Shown here one piece after another: positions 40,966-50,211 of a DNA stretch of 64,000 nt. The position numbers and the translations under genes were made by a program. The number at the start of each line of letters is the position of its first letter. The first letter of the stretch is position 1. The DNA comes from CAMCHP01 sp036835325 (GTDB lineage Bacteria; Bacteroidota; Bacteroidia; Flavobacteriales_D; Sanyastnellaceae), in the NCBI GenBank assembly GCA_036835325.1, contig DAITMF010000007.1:17632-81631 (forward strand), in the 5' to 3' direction. The notes beneath the pieces are model-generated. The model was not told the origin of the DNA and did no database searches. It saw only the letters and a program-made list of their open reading frames with translations.

Positions 40966-40973
40966 CAAAAATA
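40966..40973 (-). promoter_or_regulatory. -7 element of the YfiR-TPR-SpoIIE operon
   Basis: TATTTTTG on the minus strand, a perfect TAnnTTTG match, 24 nt upstream of ATG 40941. Confidence 0.65.
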
Positions 40974-41048
40974 ACCCAGACCTGCCGTCGCAAACATCAC
41001 CTAAGCAGCGTTTATGAACGCAGTGATGTGCATTGGGTTCACCCAACA

Positions 41049-41091
41049 AAAACGGCACGTCACTTGTCGTATGACAAGAAACGTGCCGTTT
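41049..41091 (-). terminator. Long nested-hairpin terminator after ferritin
   Basis: An 11-bp outer stem (AAACGGCACGT/ACGTGCCGTTT, 41050-41060 and 41081-41091) encloses a second 6-bp stem (CTTGTC/GACAAG, loop GTAT). On the minus strand a T run follows. It is about 19 nt past the ferritin stop. Confidence 0.8.
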
Positions 41092-41109
41092 CCGGTTTGT
41101 AGGCAGTTC

Positions 41110-41625
41110 TTAGGCTCCGGCTTCGTTTCCGGCTTCTTGTCGAAGCATGCCAAGGTCACGGTCAAAGAGGTACATGCCGCCTTTGTCGTTTCCGATCAAA
41201 TTGAGCTTGTCAAGAATGGTGCGCGCCAAAGCTTCTTCTTCGATTTGCTCGCTCACGTACCACTGCATAAAGTTATGGGTGGTGTAATCTTTCTCGCTAA
41301 GGCAAACGTCAACGACTTGGTTGATGCCCGAGGTTACTTTGGTTTCGTGCTCAAGGAGCTGCTCAAACACATCTTGAACCGAATCCCACTTTGCGGGTGG
41401 CTGCGAAAGCGCCGGGATAACCGACTTGCCGCCACGCTCATTGACAAACTTGATGAGTTTCAACATGTGCATGCGTTCTTCATCGGAATGTGTGTACATG
41501 AAACCCGCCACACCGTTCAGTCCGTGGGTCTCGGCCCATGAGGCCATTCCGAGGTACACTTGCGACGATTCCGCTTCGATGCGGATTTGCTCGTTCAAAG
41601 CTGCTTCTATCTTCTTGGTTAACAT
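41110..41625 (-). CDS. Ferritin
   Basis: 171 residues of non-haem ferritin type. Four-helix ferroxidase residues are visible: Glu in IRIEAESSQVYL, ExxH as DEERMHM, Glu in LLEHETKV and Q/E in WYVSEQIEEEAL. Stores iron as a mineral in the cytoplasm. A perfect -7 TACCTTTG at 41709-41716 predicts a leader of about 80 nt; no Fur box could be judged by eye. Confidence 0.95.
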   Translation of the reverse strand: MLTKKIEAALNEQIRIEAESSQVYLGMASWAETHGLNGVAGFMYTHSDEERMHMLKLIKFVNERGGKSVIPALSQPPAKWDSVQDVFEQLLEHETKVTSGINQVVDVCLSEKDYTTHNFMQWYVSEQIEEEALARTILDKLNLIGNDKGGMYLFDRDLGMLRQEAGNEAGA

Positions 41626-41708
41626 AGTCTTCTGTTTTCTTAATTAACACTTCGAGGCGATGAAAGTTTGGATTGGCAAACGCGCAAAAACCCTCATTTC
41701 ACTGATTA

Positions 41709-41716
41709 CAAAGGTA
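41709..41716 (-). promoter_or_regulatory. -7 element of the ferritin gene
   Basis: TACCTTTG on the minus strand, a perfect TAnnTTTG match, preceded by a TTTG-containing stretch. The leader is about 80 nt. Confidence 0.65.
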
Positions 41717-41854
41717 CAAATCACCGTCAGACAAGCACTTGCGGCGGCCACCCAAACCCGCTAGAAACCTACAATTTAGAACGCTTCTAACTGTTTTAAC
41801 CGGCCAAGGTGCTCATCCATCCATCCAAAACAAAGAATTCATACCTTCAAGGCG

Positions 41855-43465
41855 ATGAAAGCCTGTATTCTTACCCTATTGGTTGCGCTCAGCGTAAACC
41901 TGCTCCACGCGCAAACTGCTGAACCAATCGCCAGTTATACGCTCAACGAAATTGCTGAGATTATCGCAGACTTCAACGTGCCGGGCGGTCTTTTGCAGCC
42001 CGAATTTGAAGTGAATGTGTACAAGGTCAGCTACACCACCACCCACCCCAATGGCGAAGAATGGCCGGTCACGGGGGCGCTGGCCATCCCGGTCGGACTC
42101 ACCTGCGAACTGCCGCTTTCGAGCTACCAACATGGCACAATCGCACGAAAAACCGATGCCCCAAGCTACCTCAGCGATGAAGCCATGCTGGGCGTTATTG
42201 GCGCTTCGATTGGCATTGTGACAGCCATGCCTGACTACATCGGCCTTGGCGATTCGCCCGGGCTCCACTTGTATGTCCATGCTGATTCTGAAGCACTCAC
42301 TTCGCTTGACATGCTTCGGGCGGTGCGTGACCTGCGCGACGAACTTGGCTTCGCATTGAATGATCAGCTCTTTCTTTGGGGGTATTCACAAGGCGGACAC
42401 GCAACGATGGCGCTGCATAAACTCATTGAAGAGGCGCACGCCGACGAGTTTACCGTTACAGCCAGCGCGCCGATGAGCGGGCCTTACGACGTTTCCGGGG
42501 TGCAAGCTGAAGTTTTGGTGAGCGATCAACCCTACCCAACGCCGGGCTACCTGCCTTACATCCTTTTGGGTTACCAAGAGGTGTACGGGAACTTGTACAC
42601 TTCGCTTGACGAGGTTTTCTTGCCACAATATGCCGCCGTCATTCCCGACCTGTTCGATGGCACCAACAGCATGGGTTTCATCAACAACCAGTTCCCATCC
42701 GTTCCTTCACAAATGCTGCAACCCAGCATTATCGAGGCCTACGAAACCAACCCTGACCACCCCATTCATGCCGCTCTTGCTGACAACGATGTGTACGACT
42801 GGGCGCCACAGGCCACCACTCGACTTTACTACTGCACGGGCGATGATCAGGTTTCGTACCTGAACAGCGAAGTGTGCTTGGCCGCAATGGCAGCAAACAA
42901 TGCACCCGATGTGCTCGGCTTCAACGGAGGCGACCTTGATCACGGCGGCTGCGCACCGTTTTCACTGTTGGGAGGATTTATCCTCTTCAGCAATTTGGCT
43001 GAATTTGCGTTTGATTTTGAGGTGGATGTAGACCTTACTTCGCCAAGCCCCGGCCAGTCGGATGGCAGCATTACAGTGACCCTCGACGACGACGATGCCG
43101 TGATTGTATGGGATGGTGGGTTCACAGGCAACACGCTCAGCGAGCTTGGCGCCGGAAGCTATTCGTATACGGTAATCAGCAGCACCGGATGCGAGCGCAC
43201 CTACACCGTGGTACTTGACGAAGCGGTTGGTGTACTCGGACTCAATTCAGATGGATTTCACCTGTGGCCCAATCCGACCACCGAATACCTAAGGTTCTCG
43301 AAACCCTATGCACGCGCTGAAGTGTATTCTTTGAGCGGCAAACAGCTCATTGAACTTACCCAGCCTGACGAGCGCATCGATGTGGCGCATCTGCCCGCAG
43401 GTGTTTACGTGCTTCGCATCAACGGCGAGCACATGGTGCGATTCATGAAAATGGATGCTTACTAA
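41855..43465 (+). CDS. Secreted alpha/beta-hydrolase (lipase-like) with T9SS type A sorting domain
   Basis: 536 residues. Signal peptide (MKACILTLLVALSVNLLHAQ), an alpha/beta hydrolase of the secretory-lipase kind (about 25-390) with nucleophile GYSQGGHAT, an acidic segment near TGDDQVSY and a late His in DLDHGGCAP, completing a likely Ser-Asp-His triad. A short beta-sandwich repeat region (SPSPGQSDGSITVTLDDDDAV; typical Bacteroidota SprB-like module) follows, then a type A sorting domain (FHLWPNPTTEYLRFS, PAGVYVLRING). Likely an exported esterase/lipase that digests extracellular esters; substrate unknown. Confidence 0.85.
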   Translation: MKACILTLLVALSVNLLHAQTAEPIASYTLNEIAEIIADFNVPGGLLQPEFEVNVYKVSYTTTHPNGEEWPVTGALAIPVGLTCELPLSSYQHGTIARKTDAPSYLSDEAMLGVIGASIGIVTAMPDYIGLGDSPGLHLYVHADSEALTSLDMLRAVRDLRDELGFALNDQLFLWGYSQGGHATMALHKLIEEAHADEFTVTASAPMSGPYDVSGVQAEVLVSDQPYPTPGYLPYILLGYQEVYGNLYTSLDEVFLPQYAAVIPDLFDGTNSMGFINNQFPSVPSQMLQPSIIEAYETNPDHPIHAALADNDVYDWAPQATTRLYYCTGDDQVSYLNSEVCLAAMAANNAPDVLGFNGGDLDHGGCAPFSLLGGFILFSNLAEFAFDFEVDVDLTSPSPGQSDGSITVTLDDDDAVIVWDGGFTGNTLSELGAGSYSYTVISSTGCERTYTVVLDEAVGVLGLNSDGFHLWPNPTTEYLRFSKPYARAEVYSLSGKQLIELTQPDERIDVAHLPAGVYVLRINGEHMVRFMKMDAY

Positions 43466-43471
43466 TCGAGG

Positions 43472-44860
43472 TCACTGAAGCTTGTATACCGCAACGCAGA
43501 TGTCGTCGGTTTGCTCTGTAGTACCTTGCCAGTTCTCTACGAAGAGGCGAATTCTGCGACGTGCTTCGGTGGAAGTGCAGCCGTGAAGTTCTTCCAAGAG
43601 CGAGCGCAAGCGACGCTTGCCTATTTTCTTGTTTGACTCGCCACCGAACTGATCTTGCAACCCGTCTGAAGTCAGCACCAACAAATCGCCTGCTGAATAC
43701 GGCTGCGTGAACGAGGTGAACGAATCAAAACTACCGTCGCCTATTGAACGGCGATCGGTATCAAGGGTAACCAAGCCAGTTGCGGTGATCAAAAAGCCGA
43801 TGCCGCGGGCACCGCTGTATGCAAGCAAACGGTTTTCAGGATGAATGCAGCAAATCATAAGGTCCATGCCGTCATGCACATACCCACCTCCATGCTGCAT
43901 GAACTCGCGGGTGAACCGACGTTGCACATCGAGTATTACGGCTGCCGGTCCGGCATCCCCATGTTTGCGTACCGACTGATGCAGCGCCTTGTTGGCCATC
44001 AAGCTGACAAACGCGCCGGGCACGCCGTGACCTGTGCAATCAACGACTGACAAGTAGGGATGTCCGCTATTCGGATAATAAAAAAAGAAATCGCCACTGA
44101 GTTGGTCGCGAGGACTCAACATGACCTCGAGCTGACCGTCGGTTTCTTCCGGTGAAACCGGAGAAAGAATGGCTTCTTGCAAGCGGCGGGCATAGCGGAT
44201 GCTGCTGTTGAGTTCTTCATTTTGCTTCCGCGTGGTTTCAAGCAGCTCTTCGATGCGCCGTTCATACCGAAAATTGGCGCGTTTCAAAAACACCATACCA
44301 AGGGCAATGGCAAAACCGGCAGAAGTCGATGCCACCGACACGAAATTCAAATCAACCACCGGTAGCCCAATCTGTTCGGGCGCGGCACCCACCGCTCGGT
44401 GTATCGGATTGTACAATGCAAGCAAGAGCAAGTTGATCGACACACTGAAAATCAACGGCAACCGTTGACGAATATCAAACACCACCAACGGTATGAAGGC
44501 CAACCCAATCATGAAGTAACGCGGGTTGTAGTAACTGCCTTCGTGAATCAACCACGGGTGATGAAGCTTCGAATGAATGGTCATGCTCAAAAGCATCACG
44601 GTGAGTCCGGTTGAGATCAAAAACTGACTAAAGGTGAAGTAACCTCTGGCGTTGAGCCCGATACCTACGGCCAAACACCCCGAAAGCAAAGTCGTCCAAG
44701 TACGAATGACCGTATTGTCAGGAAAAAGAAAGGTGAATATGGCAAATACGGCGAGTGAGATCAGCAGAAGCGCAACTGTAATCTGATTCGTGAGCACATA
44801 ACTGCGAATGCCCAGCCTGTCATCTTGGTGTTCAACCAAGCCGGCTGTCGATATACGCAT
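43472..44860 (-). CDS. Multi-spanning membrane SpoIIE-family phosphatase
   Basis: About 462 residues. Six or so membrane helices (about 24-200), a short coiled coil (EELLETTRKQNEELN), then a PP2C/SpoIIE domain with SGDFFFYY, VDCTGHGVPGAF, TSDGLQDQFGG and TDDICVAV. Unlike the phosphatase at 37691, it has no HAMP or periplasmic domain, so it probably senses through its membrane part. ATG 44860 is preferred because a promoter-like GATTTG stretch lies just upstream; ATG 44917 would extend the protein by 19 residues. The stop is 6 nt from that of the lipase gene on the other strand. Confidence 0.82.
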   Translation of the reverse strand: MRISTAGLVEHQDDRLGIRSYVLTNQITVALLLISLAVFAIFTFLFPDNTVIRTWTTLLSGCLAVGIGLNARGYFTFSQFLISTGLTVMLLSMTIHSKLHHPWLIHEGSYYNPRYFMIGLAFIPLVVFDIRQRLPLIFSVSINLLLLALYNPIHRAVGAAPEQIGLPVVDLNFVSVASTSAGFAIALGMVFLKRANFRYERRIEELLETTRKQNEELNSSIRYARRLQEAILSPVSPEETDGQLEVMLSPRDQLSGDFFFYYPNSGHPYLSVVDCTGHGVPGAFVSLMANKALHQSVRKHGDAGPAAVILDVQRRFTREFMQHGGGYVHDGMDLMICCIHPENRLLAYSGARGIGFLITATGLVTLDTDRRSIGDGSFDSFTSFTQPYSAGDLLVLTSDGLQDQFGGESNKKIGKRRLRSLLEELHGCTSTEARRRIRLFVENWQGTTEQTDDICVAVYKLQ

Positions 44861-45034
44861 CCAGAGATTCAAATCAGTTGTTTGCACAGGCTTTGTATAA
44901 CGCACGAGCGCCCGCAAGGTTTCATGCGTTCGTCGAAGCGGGCTTACATGAAAAGTCAGACTGTGACCTACAAACCGTCTTTGATTGCTGGCGTAATAGG
45001 TACCAGAAACGATTACAAACCAAACTCAAATCGA

Positions 45035-45412
45035 ATGAAAAAGATGATTATGCCCATTCTCGCCGGCCTCTTTGTTACCGGTGCTTTGTACGCCAATCTT
45101 CCAACAGCGATTGAAACAGGCACTGCCATTGAGCGTCCTGATTCAGAACTGCGCTTGTCGCTCTTCCCAAACCCAAACAACACAGGCTTTGTGAAGGTGG
45201 TGGTTGAGAACATCAAAAACGCCGGAACCAAAGCCCAAATTACCATTCTTCGTCCTGATGGCAGACCTGCTTTCGATGAAATGGTAGAACTCAAATTAGA
45301 CGCAACACAGCTGGTTCACGGTATTGACATTGGTCGATTTGACCCGGGCGTGTACACTGTGCGCGTGGTAGTTGGCGAAAAGATTCTACGCCAACGTTTA
45401 GTCGTGCGCTAA
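45035..45412 (+). CDS. Small secreted protein consisting mainly of a T9SS type A-like sorting domain
   Basis: 125 residues. Signal peptide (MKKMIMPILAGLFVTGALYANLP), a linker of about 20 residues, then LRLSLFPNPNNTGFVKVVVEN, GTKAQITILRPDGRPAF and DPGVYTVRVVVGEKILRQRLVV, which is the complete type A sorting fold. There is no separate cargo. Start 45035 matches the signal peptide; the longer open frame is intergenic. A terminator follows the stop. Confidence 0.65.
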   Translation: MKKMIMPILAGLFVTGALYANLPTAIETGTAIERPDSELRLSLFPNPNNTGFVKVVVENIKNAGTKAQITILRPDGRPAFDEMVELKLDATQLVHGIDIGRFDPGVYTVRVVVGEKILRQRLVVR

Positions 45413-45442
45413 CATAGCGATTGAGTAATACGTAGTTTTGAG

Positions 45443-45475
45443 AGGCGTCTCCGCGAAAGTGGAGGCGCTTTTTTA
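45443..45475 (+). terminator. Rho-independent terminator after the small sorting-domain gene
   Basis: Stem GCGTCTCC/GGAGGCGC with one mismatch and an 8-nt loop, followed by six T. The T run overlaps the end of the convergent PorV/PorQ-like gene. Confidence 0.75.
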
Positions 45476-46573
45476 GTTTACGGCTGCGCGGTCGCGTTTG
45501 TTGATGTCGATGCGCAGTGAGAACACATTTGAATAGAGCGCCGCACTTTGGTCGCCGATGTCGGTTAATGCGTAATCAAGGTAAATGCGTTTGATGCGTA
45601 AACCAATGCCGATGTTTGGCTGAAAGGTCATCGCACGATCACCTGTGATTTCGGTGAGGTACTGAAGGTTGCCCACGCCGCCTCGAATAAAGACGGTTTG
45701 GTCGTAGCTGAACTCCATTCCGAAAGCGGGATCAACGCTGAAGGGGTCGCCGCTAATGACGGTGTTACGCCGACCATCGGTGGTGACGTTGAGGTCGAGG
45801 GCTGCAAGGCCATCGAACTTGCCTTTGATGGGGAAACGGCGCATGGCACCGAAAACAATGCGGGGAAGGGTGACCTCCATGGAGTTCTCGGGAATTTCAT
45901 TCCCGGTGAGGGCAAAGGTGGTGCGGGTGGCCTCGTCGAGGGTCATGTTCCAAGCATTCCAAGTACCGGTAATGTCGCGGCCTACGGCTGTGAAACGCCA
46001 GCCGCGATAGTCGTAGCTGATTGCCGCATCGAGACCAAAGCCAAACGCATTGGCAAAGTCGCCCACTTGGCGGTAAATCACCTTTGCATTTCCTCCGACG
46101 CTTAGGCCTGGCACACCCAATTTACGGGCATAGCTAAAGATAAAGGCGTAATCGGCTGCAGAGAAGGCTGAAATACGGTCGTAGTTGATGTTTCCGTCGG
46201 CATCGACCAGGTCAATGGTGTTGGGGATGTTGTCAACCCCGAAGCGAATCATTGAAATGCCGGCTGCCGACAAGCTATCGATGGGTTTGGCGACTGACAG
46301 AAAATCGTACTGTGCGATGTTCGCGAAATAATTCGCGTGCATACCGCCAAGCTGAAGGTCGCTTTTGACACCGAGCAACCCTGCAGGGTTCCAGTAGCCT
46401 GAGGTGACGTCATCGGCTACGGCCGAGTAGGCATTTGACATCCCCAAAGCGCGGGCGCCTACACCGATGGCGAGAAACTCATTGCTGTATTTCGGGGCGG
46501 TGGTTTGGCTCCATCCATCCATCCCCAAAAAAAACAAAGCAAGAACGGTCAGTACCTGAATGTTTCGAAACAT
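45473..46573 (-). CDS. PorV/PorQ family outer-membrane protein
   Basis: 366 residues. Signal peptide (MFRNIQVLTVLALFFLGMDGWSQ), then the family N-terminal motif FLAIGVGARALGMSNAYSAVADDVTSGYWNPAGL and repeated barrel strands (FTAVGRDITGTW, RIVFGAMRRFPIKG, YLDYALTDIGD). PorV and its relatives belong to the FadL-like outer-membrane barrels; PorV is a T9SS shuttle subunit. This could be PorV or a paralogue. Start 46573 is set by the signal peptide. Confidence 0.75.
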   Translation of the reverse strand: MFRNIQVLTVLALFFLGMDGWSQTTAPKYSNEFLAIGVGARALGMSNAYSAVADDVTSGYWNPAGLLGVKSDLQLGGMHANYFANIAQYDFLSVAKPIDSLSAAGISMIRFGVDNIPNTIDLVDADGNINYDRISAFSAADYAFIFSYARKLGVPGLSVGGNAKVIYRQVGDFANAFGFGLDAAISYDYRGWRFTAVGRDITGTWNAWNMTLDEATRTTFALTGNEIPENSMEVTLPRIVFGAMRRFPIKGKFDGLAALDLNVTTDGRRNTVISGDPFSVDPAFGMEFSYDQTVFIRGGVGNLQYLTEITGDRAMTFQPNIGIGLRIKRIYLDYALTDIGDQSAALYSNVFSLRIDINKRDRAAVN

Positions 46574-46651
46574 CAAAACCCTTAGTTGTATCGGTTCAGT
46601 TACGAAGGTCGGTGCTTTTTTCAATTCACCGCATGCCTACGCACCTTTTCA

Positions 46652-47323
46652 TTAACTACGAAGTGCCGATAAAATTGCATCCCAAAGGGCCTTTTCAGAA
46701 TAATTCGCTGCCACGTGCACGCCTCTGCCGATGGCCGAGGCTGTGGTTTCACCAATGGCGATGCACTTTTTTGCCGGCGGACGTGGGTTGACCAAGAGAA
46801 AGGCCTCGAAATTTGACGGACTTGTAAACGCCCATGCGTCGCAGCCGCCGATGGCTTGCGGTCGCGGCTTGGTTTTGTAAATGACCACGTTTTTATGGTT
46901 GGATGTGGGATGGATGGCCGCCGCAACACGGTCAAAGACCCTACGGCTGCGTTCTCCTTCGACCACTCCAAGCTTGCCATCCCAACCCTGTCGGATGAAC
47001 TCGGTAACTGCCTCTGTGGTTTGTCCCTCGCCTATAAAAATGCAATTGGCATGGTTCGGGAGGGCCTTGGCCGTGCCGGCTCCAATTGCGGCCACGGGCA
47101 GGTCATGGTCAGCGTAAGCCGGTTGGCTGTAGAACAGTTCTACTGCCCGCGGAGAGGAAAAAAAAAGCACATCAACACCGTCTAGTGCGGGCAAAGGGTT
47201 CAAAGGAACCAAATCAATCATCTTGACGCATACAAGGGCAATTCCTTGGCGGTTTGCAAGCTCAGGGATTTCAACGAGTTCAGCCTTGTCACGGCTAACA
47301 AACACACGTTGACGAAGATTCAT
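46652..47323 (-). CDS. hemD: Uroporphyrinogen-III synthase
   Basis: 223 residues. Closes and inverts the linear tetrapyrrole made by HemC. Low-similarity family; supported by the two-domain layout (VLFFSSPRAVELFYSQP, VAAIGAGTAKAL, then WAFTSPSNFEAFL and CIAIGETTASAI) and by its place as third gene of hemA-hemC-hemD. ATGA overlap of 4 nt with hemC. Confidence 0.88.
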   Translation of the reverse strand: MNLRQRVFVSRDKAELVEIPELANRQGIALVCVKMIDLVPLNPLPALDGVDVLFFSSPRAVELFYSQPAYADHDLPVAAIGAGTAKALPNHANCIFIGEGQTTEAVTEFIRQGWDGKLGVVEGERSRRVFDRVAAAIHPTSNHKNVVIYKTKPRPQAIGGCDAWAFTSPSNFEAFLLVNPRPPAKKCIAIGETTASAIGRGVHVAANYSEKALWDAILSALRS

Positions 47324-48210
47324 GCAGTCGACTTCAAGTGGTCGCGCATGCGCCGGGCAAGCGCCGCGCCGTCGTCACCCTCGAACATGGCATAGGTCAC
47401 CGGAGCCTCAACATGGGTGGCAAATGCGGCATGCAGCCGGTATCCGGTAGAACGGCGTTCACACCAAGCGCCAAAAGGCATTTGGCAACCGCCTTCCATG
47501 GCGGCGAGCAGCAAGCGTTCAACCTGCACGGTATCGGCGTCGGTGATGTTCAGTGGTTCAAGCAGGTCAATCAACGCATCGCCTGAGCGGGTTTGCAGAG
47601 CCAAGGCTCCTTGGGCGGGCGCAGGCACGAAGCTTGTTGGATCGAGCGTGCGTGCCTCAAACTCAACAAGCGACAACTCAAGTCGCGCAACGCCGGCCTT
47701 GGCAAGCACAATGGCATCGTAGTTACCGTCGCGCAGCTTTTGGATGCGCGTCGGGACATTCCCTCGCAAGTCACGGGTAGTGCATTGAGGAAGATGATGG
47801 CGCAGCTGCGCTTTACGGCGGGCTGAAGACGTGCCAATGATGGCATCGGCAGCAACCCCAAGTGGAAGTTCAGCGCGGTATGCTTCTTTGCGGATGAGCA
47901 GCATATCGTTGGGGAAACTGCGCTGCGGGATGGCCGCAAGTGCCAGTCCTTCAGGCATACGCGACTCAAGGTCTTTGAATGAATGCACCGCCAAGTCAAT
48001 CTCATTGGCGAGCAGTGCCGCCTCGATTTCTTTGGTAAAGAACCCCTTTCCTTCCATTTTATCGAAGCTCAGGTCTTGAATGCGGTCGCCTTGGGTTTTG
48101 ATGATGACGAGTTCGCTTTTTACTCCGAGTTTTTCGAGGAGCGACTGTGTAAAGTGGGCTTGCCACAGAGCGAGTTCGCTCCCGCGTGTTCCGATGCGAA
48201 CGGTGTTCAT
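47320..48210 (-). CDS. hemC: Hydroxymethylbilane synthase (porphobilinogen deaminase)
   Basis: 296 residues. Condenses four porphobilinogen units. VRIGTRGSELALWQA at the start, KDLESRMPEGL, ATRDLRGNVPTR-type motif (CTTRDLRGNVPTRIQKLRDG) and the dipyrromethane-cofactor Cys in EGGCQMPFGAW. It shares TAATG with the end of hemA and overlaps hemD by 4 nt. Confidence 0.96.
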   Translation of the reverse strand: MNTVRIGTRGSELALWQAHFTQSLLEKLGVKSELVIIKTQGDRIQDLSFDKMEGKGFFTKEIEAALLANEIDLAVHSFKDLESRMPEGLALAAIPQRSFPNDMLLIRKEAYRAELPLGVAADAIIGTSSARRKAQLRHHLPQCTTRDLRGNVPTRIQKLRDGNYDAIVLAKAGVARLELSLVEFEARTLDPTSFVPAPAQGALALQTRSGDALIDLLEPLNITDADTVQVERLLLAAMEGGCQMPFGAWCERRSTGYRLHAAFATHVEAPVTYAMFEGDDGAALARRMRDHLKSTA

Positions 48211-49427
48211 TAGTTGACTCGGGTATTTTCCAAAATGACTTTTCGCGCAAGTTTCATGGGTACGCTAATGTACTTTTTCTCCATGTACCCGACGATTTTA
48301 AGGAGGAGCTCGCGGGAGGCTTCATCCATTTGGTCGAGCTCTTTCGCGAAAACTTCTCCCATTGCCGTTTCGCGGATGGCGCGGATGGCTTCGGGTATTT
48401 CGCGCATGGCCAGTTCAATTTCGCGTTGACGCACCAAGGCGCGGAAATCGTCGATGGCTTCGTCTAAGATGATGCGGCACCGATCGATTTCTTGTTTTCG
48501 CACTTCGATGTTTTCGGCGGCTTCTTTTTGCAAGTGTGGCATGCCGAGGTAGGTTACGCGCTCGTCGGCCATGACTTCAGGCGAGGTATCGGCAGGCAGC
48601 GCCAAGTCGATGAGGTCAAGGCGTTCGGCCACGACTCCTGTGAGGAAATCGGCCGTGACGATCGGAGCCTCTGACCCTGTGCACGTAACTACAACGCGGT
48701 AGCTACGATCGTTCGGGATGTGGTAGAGTTGTACGGCCTCCCAGTGGCCAAGCTCGGCCACTTTTTGAGCACGTTCTAGGGTGCGGTTTGCAACGGTCAC
48801 GTTGGTGTATCCGGCCTTGGCCAGAAAGCGCGCAAAGTTGGCATTGGTTTGGCCGGCACCAATCAAGAGCACAGGGGTATTCTTCGCGTGGCGGCGGCTT
48901 TGGAACCACTTCCATGAGAGTGAGACCACAGAAACCGGACGTGTAGCAATGGCGGTTTCGGTAAAAATGCGCTTGGCCGTTTCAACCACCTTGCGGGCGG
49001 TAAGGCGCAGCAAATCTCCGCCGATTCGCCAGGTGCGGGCATCATCAAATGCCTTGCGCACTTGGGTGATGATTTCGCGCTCTCCCAGCACCATCGAATC
49101 AAGCGATGCGCTTACCTCAAGGAGGTGACGCATGGCATCTTCTCCGCGGAAGGCGACAAAATGGCTCAAGATTTGCGCTTTTTCAGGACCGGTCAAGGCG
49201 AACGCTTCGAGCAAACGGTGTTGGCGGCCTTTGCAAAAGTAGGTGGGCGAGTTCATCACGAAGGTTACCCGGTTGCAGGTGCTGATGTAGGCGAGTTCGT
49301 TCACCTCTACCGCGGCTTTCAATCCGGAGAGAAAAGCCTCACGGCGCGACTCATCAATGTGCAGCTTCCCGATGAGTTCGAGGGGTGCGTTTTTGTGAGT
49401 GAGGGTAATGATTTGCAGTTGCTCCAC
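48210..49427 (-). CDS. hemA: Glutamyl-tRNA reductase
   Basis: First committed step of the C5 haem pathway. 405 residues: catalytic Cys51 in YISTCNRVTF, then SLDSMVLGEREIITQVRKAF, Rossmann motif VLLIGAGQTNANFARFL and a C-terminal dimerisation helix. Starts with GTG (49427), confirmed by the strand order QIITLTHKNAPLEL. First gene of hemA-hemC-hemD. Confidence 0.96.
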   Translation of the reverse strand: MEQLQIITLTHKNAPLELIGKLHIDESRREAFLSGLKAAVEVNELAYISTCNRVTFVMNSPTYFCKGRQHRLLEAFALTGPEKAQILSHFVAFRGEDAMRHLLEVSASLDSMVLGEREIITQVRKAFDDARTWRIGGDLLRLTARKVVETAKRIFTETAIATRPVSVVSLSWKWFQSRRHAKNTPVLLIGAGQTNANFARFLAKAGYTNVTVANRTLERAQKVAELGHWEAVQLYHIPNDRSYRVVVTCTGSEAPIVTADFLTGVVAERLDLIDLALPADTSPEVMADERVTYLGMPHLQKEAAENIEVRKQEIDRCRIILDEAIDDFRALVRQREIELAMREIPEAIRAIRETAMGEVFAKELDQMDEASRELLLKIVGYMEKKYISVPMKLARKVILENTRVN

Positions 49428-49560
49428 CTTGGTCTTCGCTTCAAATTCGTTGCGTTTGCAAATTTCGCAAGCGCTTTCCGCGCGATTGTCATGGAAATGT
49501 CAGACTCGGGCGTTAAAAAAGGTGATATTTGTCAATGTCATGACTCTGCATCTCACTTTG

Positions 49561-49568
49561 TACCTTTG
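49561..49568 (+). promoter_or_regulatory. -7 element of the 49573 lipoprotein gene
   Basis: TACCTTTG, a perfect TAnnTTTG match, ends 4 nt before ATG 49573, predicting a leaderless mRNA. Confidence 0.65.
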
Positions 49569-49572
49569 AATC

Positions 49573-50211
49573 ATGTGTAAACGGATGCTTTTCATTGCCT
49601 TTGGGTACGCCGTTACGATTGTCACTGCCATGTTGAGTTCATGCTGCAACGAAGAGCCTATTGAGACAAATCGGTTTGCGCTCACTCCACAGCAAACTCA
49701 GTTGCTTCCCTATCAGCAAGGGAGCACCATTGCGTTTCAGCACTCCGGTGGGTTTGGCTTCAATTTTCACGTATCAAGCATTGCCGACGAGTGGATTGAA
49801 AACCGCGACCATTGTGGACACCGCTGTTGCGGAGGGAGCTACTTCAGCACCCAACACCGAGAAATCGTGTTACGGTCGAATTACCCTGAAATTGACCTGA
49901 GCTTGGGCATGCATGCTTTTGTCGAAGGTTACGCCTACCCGGCGGCCGTTCAGCTCAGCTTTCATTACAACCACCGAGCCGAACTGCCCTATCATGAAAC
50001 AGACGGTTTTACATGTCTTGGCAATTTGGCCCTTTGCTTTGATTCTTTGGAACTGAACGGACGAGTGTTCTACGACCTCTACAAGGCCGATTTTGGCGCA
50101 CAACCCGACCCGGGAAACCCAGGGTTGTCGCCCCGTTCAGTATACTACAACGACCTCGGAATTGTTCACCTTGACATGACCAACAATGATAGCTTTACCC
50201 TTGCGCAATAG
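49573..50211 (+). CDS. Hypothetical lipoprotein, Cys-rich
   Basis: 212 residues. N-terminal signal (CKRMLFIAFGYAVTIVTAMLSSC) with lipobox LSSC, the lipidated Cys near residue 24. A small Cys cluster follows (HCGHRCCGGSYF), and the rest is beta-rich (YPAAVQLSFHYNHRAELPYH). No family recognised. The ATG at 49573 keeps a basic n-region; ATG 49585 would drop it. Its 3' end overlaps the next lipoprotein gene by 26 nt, so the two form a unit. Confidence 0.6.
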   Translation: MCKRMLFIAFGYAVTIVTAMLSSCCNEEPIETNRFALTPQQTQLLPYQQGSTIAFQHSGGFGFNFHVSSIADEWIENRDHCGHRCCGGSYFSTQHREIVLRSNYPEIDLSLGMHAFVEGYAYPAAVQLSFHYNHRAELPYHETDGFTCLGNLALCFDSLELNGRVFYDLYKADFGAQPDPGNPGLSPRSVYYNDLGIVHLDMTNNDSFTLAQ

